Source of the DNA: a virus
Length of the DNA: 33,961 bases
Direction: 5' to 3' (one strand)
Virus record (IMG/VR): IMGVR_UViG_3300037189_018126
Coordinates: 1 to 33,961 of that record
The notes beneath the pieces were generated by a model. That model was given only the letters and a program-made list of their open reading frames with translations, did not search any database and was not told the origin of the DNA. Position 1 is the stretch's first letter. Each line of letters begins with the position of its first letter. The position numbers and the translations under genes were made by a program. Shown piece after piece: positions 31,225 to 33,961 of the stretch.

Positions 31225-33332
31225 GCATTCACCCCGGCGATGGGCGGCACCTCACCCTGCGGCCCCGGCGTCTTGGGCAGGCTGGGCATGCGGATGTCCG
31301 GCCGCACCTGGCTGTTGGGCGGGCCAGCCACAGACATGCCCCCATCGGGCGGCGGCGGGCCTCCGGCGGGCGCGCCGGGGCTGGGAGGCGGGGCGCCCAT
31401 CATCGGTGCCATCCCGGGCGGCGGCAGCGGCATGGGGGCGGGCTGGCCCTTCAGCACCGCAATGAGGGCGGGGTCCATGCTGCGCCACAGCGCCAGCTGG
31501 TACTCCACCACGTCCGTGACGGCCTGCACCACGTCCGGCCTTTCCCGGGCATCCGGCATGGCCAGCACCGCCAGGTACTCGGGGATGTCCAACCAGTGGG
31601 TGTCCGTCTTCAGCGGCCGCACATGAGGCTGGCCGTCGTCGGCAAACTGGGCCAGCCCGCTGACAACATCCACCAGCGGCAGCCCGTCCGGCCCGATGGC
31701 CACCGGGGGCAGGCCCACGCCCTGCTGTAGCATCTCCTTGTTGCGCCGGATGCGCATGAGGTTGGCCTCTTCGCCTTCAAAGAGGGGGTCCATGCGGCCG
31801 GTAGTGATGAGGGTGATGTACTGCTGCGGCTGCTGAATGAGGCCCTTCTGCAGCAGCTCGTCCGCAATGGCCTTCTTGCCGGCCAGCGTGCGCAGGGCGG
31901 GGTTGACCTCTTCCACGGTGACGCGGTCGATGTCGCGCAAGTCGTCGGAGGTGAACTCCTTGCGCATCCAGCTGGTGGCCTTGCCGGCGATGAGTGCCAC
32001 CCGCTTGCTGTTGGCGTAGCGCTTCAGCAACTCAATGTTGGCCGTCCGCACCTGCTCGCGCATGCGCAGGAAGGCCCGCTGCAGCCCGCTGTGAAACTGG
32101 ATGGCCTGAGCCTGCAGGAACGCCATGGCCTGCGCCGGCATGCCCTTCTCCGGGTCGCCACGCACGGCCGAGTTGATGCCGCTGATGGCCTGCATCCAGC
32201 CCACGTACTGCCCGGCCCAGCGCCCCACCTCCGGGGACATGGCCACGCCGTTGAGCGCCTCGGGCTTCACCGGGCTGGAGATGAAGTTCATCCCCCCGGA
32301 CAGCTGGCGCACGTTCAAGTCATTGGCCGACGGCGCCCAGAAGTTCACCACGCCGCCGGCCTGCAGGTTGGTGGTGGCGATGGTGGCGCACATGTCCAGG
32401 GCCTGCTGCATGCCCAGTAGGTCGAAGGTGCTGGTGTGGCCCGCCGCCACGCCAATCGTCTCGTCGGGCTGCATCCCGTAAACGGGCACGTCGTCGTAGG
32501 GCAGGGGGCCGTCAAACAGCCACGTCTTGCCGTCAAGGAACGTCACCAGCCGCCCGTTGGGCACCGCCGGGGACGTCGGGACGTACAACTCGTAGACGGT
32601 AACGGTGTCGTCGGACACCTTGCGCTGCTCCAGCGTCCACGTCATCCAGTCGTACTCATCCCGGCCGCCCTCGCTGCCGAGGATGTCGTCCTTCTTCTCC
32701 GGGTACTGCGCCACCAAGTCCCATTTGTTCCGCTTGGTTTGCAGCAGCATCCAGGGGCGCTTCCCCTGTGTGGCGCTGACGTCGTAGGCCACATCCAGCG
32801 GACTGAAGACACGGAAGGCCAAGTCCCCTTCGCGCACCGGACGGCCGGACTCGGGGTCCACCGCATAGGTGTCCCCGGCCTCCACATCCCACGTCACCGA
32901 GACGTAGCCCTCGCCCATCAGCAGGGCGCGGAAGGCGGCGGCGCCCTCAATGTCCGAGACGTGCAGCTTGCGGTCGTAGTGCTCCAGCAGCCCGTCGGCC
33001 AGCTGGGCCTGCGCCATACTCTTGTAGTCCGAGTTCCCAGCGACGGCCTTGAAGGCGGCTCTGTCCGAGGTGATGAGGACGAGGGCCTGCCGCACCAGGG
33101 CGGCAAAGTGGTTGACGGCAAGGTCCGCCATCTCGCCTTGCTCGCCGGTGGAGAGCACCATGGAGGTGTCCCCGTCCCCCATGGGCGTGTAGCCGTAGTA
33201 GGCGCGCAGGCTGCGGCCCATGCGGCCCACGCGGCCGGTGCGGGCCAACCAGTCCCGGTACTGGCGGCGCTTCTCCAACGCGGCGCTGATGCACTTCTCT
33301 GTCTCGTCTGCCGCCCAGTAGGTGTCCGCCAT
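31221..33332 (-). CDS. Portal protein
   Basis: A 703-residue protein forming the ring at the DNA entry vertex. RAYYGYTPMGDGDTSMVLSTGEQGE and HFAALVRQALVLITSDRAAF near the start, the core with FRVFSPLDVAYDVSA, and the long helical segment with MQALSGINSAVRG-like sequence (written MQAISGINSAVRGD here) fit portals of the podovirus type. The C-terminus is Pro/Gly-rich and probably disordered. It lies next to the large terminase, with which it forms the packaging machine. Confidence 0.85.
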   Translation of the reverse strand: MADTYWAADETEKCISAALEKRRQYRDWLARTGRVGRMGRSLRAYYGYTPMGDGDTSMVLSTGEQGEMADLAVNHFAALVRQALVLITSDRAAFKAVAGNSDYKSMAQAQLADGLLEHYDRKLHVSDIEGAAAFRALLMGEGYVSVTWDVEAGDTYAVDPESGRPVREGDLAFRVFSPLDVAYDVSATQGKRPWMLLQTKRNKWDLVAQYPEKKDDILGSEGGRDEYDWMTWTLEQRKVSDDTVTVYELYVPTSPAVPNGRLVTFLDGKTWLFDGPLPYDDVPVYGMQPDETIGVAAGHTSTFDLLGMQQALDMCATIATTNLQAGGVVNFWAPSANDLNVRQLSGGMNFISSPVKPEALNGVAMSPEVGRWAGQYVGWMQAISGINSAVRGDPEKGMPAQAMAFLQAQAIQFHSGLQRAFLRMREQVRTANIELLKRYANSKRVALIAGKATSWMRKEFTSDDLRDIDRVTVEEVNPALRTLAGKKAIADELLQKGLIQQPQQYITLITTGRMDPLFEGEEANLMRIRRNKEMLQQGVGLPPVAIGPDGLPLVDVVSGLAQFADDGQPHVRPLKTDTHWLDIPEYLAVLAMPDARERPDVVQAVTDVVEYQLALWRSMDPALIAVLKGQPAPMPLPPPGMAPMMGAPPPSPGAPAGGPPPPDGGMSVAGPPNSQVRPDIRMPSLPKTPGPQGEVPPIAGVNA

Positions 33333-33369
33333 GCCTCGGCGGTAGCGACAAAGTGTTGCAGAGACTAGG

Positions 33370-33961
33370 TCAGCGCCTACGCAGCCCGCCCAGCGCCTTC
33401 AGCGTGTCCATCGGGTCCGGGGCCTCGGGCAGCCACAGGTTATCGGTGTTGCCCCCGGCCATGGCGCGCCGCTGCTCCAACTCGGGCCGGGGGTCACGGT
33501 GCCGGTGGACGTTGCGGTGCAGGTACACCAGGGCGTCCAGCAGGTCCCCGTGGTCCTTGTCGGTGCGCTGCCACTCGGTGCGCCCCTTGTTCCAGGTGGT
33601 GCTGGCCAACTGCTCGATGAGGCGCCGGCAGCGGGGGTGCACCCGGATGCGCCGCTGCCGCACCGCCTCGTCCAAGTCACTGACGGCAAGCGCCTTGTCG
33701 TCCTTGCGGGTGGGGAGGACGGCCAAGCCGTGCTGCCCGTGCAAGTCCGCCAGCGTCAGCGGGTCGTTGTCCCCCACCCGCAGGTAGGGCTGGCGCGGCA
33801 CGTCGTTGGCCGTGCGGGCCGCAGACAACATCCACGCGGGCGTCTCCGAGGCCTTGGCCCCCAACAGCGTGCCCGCCCACCTGTCCACGCCCCACAGCTG
33901 CGCCTCCCGCCGCTTGATGGCCTCGGCCAGTTGCGCCGTGGTGGCGCCGCGCAACTCCAGC
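33370..33961 (-). CDS. terL: Terminase large subunit, C-terminal part (continues from base 1)
   Basis: The end of the large terminase. It reads in phase with the piece at 1-1007 once the 87-base overlap is joined. It holds the rest of the nuclease domain: GDNDPLTLADL and the later HGDLLDALVYL, whose Asp residues (about 446 and 449 in the joined protein) match the last acidic site of the terminase nuclease. The stop is at 33370, 37 bases before the portal start. Confidence 0.92.
   Translation of the reverse strand, partial: LELRGATTAQLAEAIKRREAQLWGVDRWAGTLLGAKASETPAWMLSAARTANDVPRQPYLRVGDNDPLTLADLHGQHGLAVLPTRKDDKALAVSDLDEAVRQRRIRVHPRCRRLIEQLASTTWNKGRTEWQRTDKDHGDLLDALVYLHRNVHRHRDPRPELEQRRAMAGGNTDNLWLPEAPDPMDTLKALGGLRRR
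33875..33961. repeat. Terminal direct repeat, right copy (circular contig overlap)
   Basis: Identical to bases 1-87. The overlap length matches a de Bruijn assembly k-mer rather than a typical phage end, so the true circle is about 33,874 bp and the physical ends of the packaged DNA are unknown. Confidence 0.93.

Noticed and set aside
1-33961. CRISPR array or anti-CRISPR locus
   Set aside because: No regularly spaced repeats were seen; the only tandem repeats (5595-5690) lack spacers. The small unknown proteins could include anti-defence factors, but nothing in their sequence names them as such.

Overview
The window is a complete, circularly assembled genome of a GC-rich temperate phage with a podovirus-like virion gene set. 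The first 87 bases recur exactly as the last 87 (33875-33961), so the circle is about 33,874 bp, and the large terminase gene is cut by the arbitrary linearisation point. High GC, overlapping start and stop codons throughout, and a 5' tRNA-Arg(CCU) fragment next to an integrase point to a temperate phage of a GC-rich bacterium. Myxobacteria or a related proteobacterial lineage is only a guess.

Layout, following the leftward strand from about 7.3 kb. A control and replication block (7318-3686) holds a winged-helix protein, several very small helix-turn-helix proteins, small Cys-rich proteins and a replication initiator with iteron-like repeats inside its gene. It runs into DNA modification and recombination genes (3689-1443): a frameshifted C5-cytosine methyltransferase, a RusA resolvase and a ParB-methyltransferase fusion. 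Next come the small terminase and the large terminase, which crosses the ends of the window. Continuing leftward from 33.4 to 18.0 kb are portal, a zinc-finger protein, scaffold, major capsid protein, a probable decoration protein, tail adaptor, tail nozzle, and a set of internal virion (ejection) proteins including one of 1020 residues. A second leftward block (17153-11806) carries fibre or adhesin proteins, several with signal peptides, interleaved with lysis genes (NlpC/P60 endolysin, holin-like protein).

Three segments run rightward. The integrase (7452-8504) lies beside the attP-like tRNA fragment. A Redbeta-type annealing protein and a PD-(D/E)XK nuclease (9505-11809) form a recombination operon. 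Three small genes, two of them with a predicted membrane segment (17202-18018), sit between the ejection and fibre blocks. Two leftward regulator candidates (8497-9302) lie between the integrase and the recombination operon, and a short control region at 9303-9504 separates the divergent units.

The most notable points are: (1) the C5 methyltransferase is split at a G-GGG-GGC heptamer where a -1 shift restores exactly the full-length protein; (2) the integrase lacks two normally conserved catalytic residues (Arg I is His, His II is Gly); (3) ten-bp-phased TCGCGA repeats lie inside the initiator gene, a candidate origin; (4) the fibre proteins carry Sec-type signal peptides and lie in AT-richer DNA; (5) a long inverted repeat touches the ribosome-binding site of the capsid gene. 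No stretch over 300 bases is without a gene.
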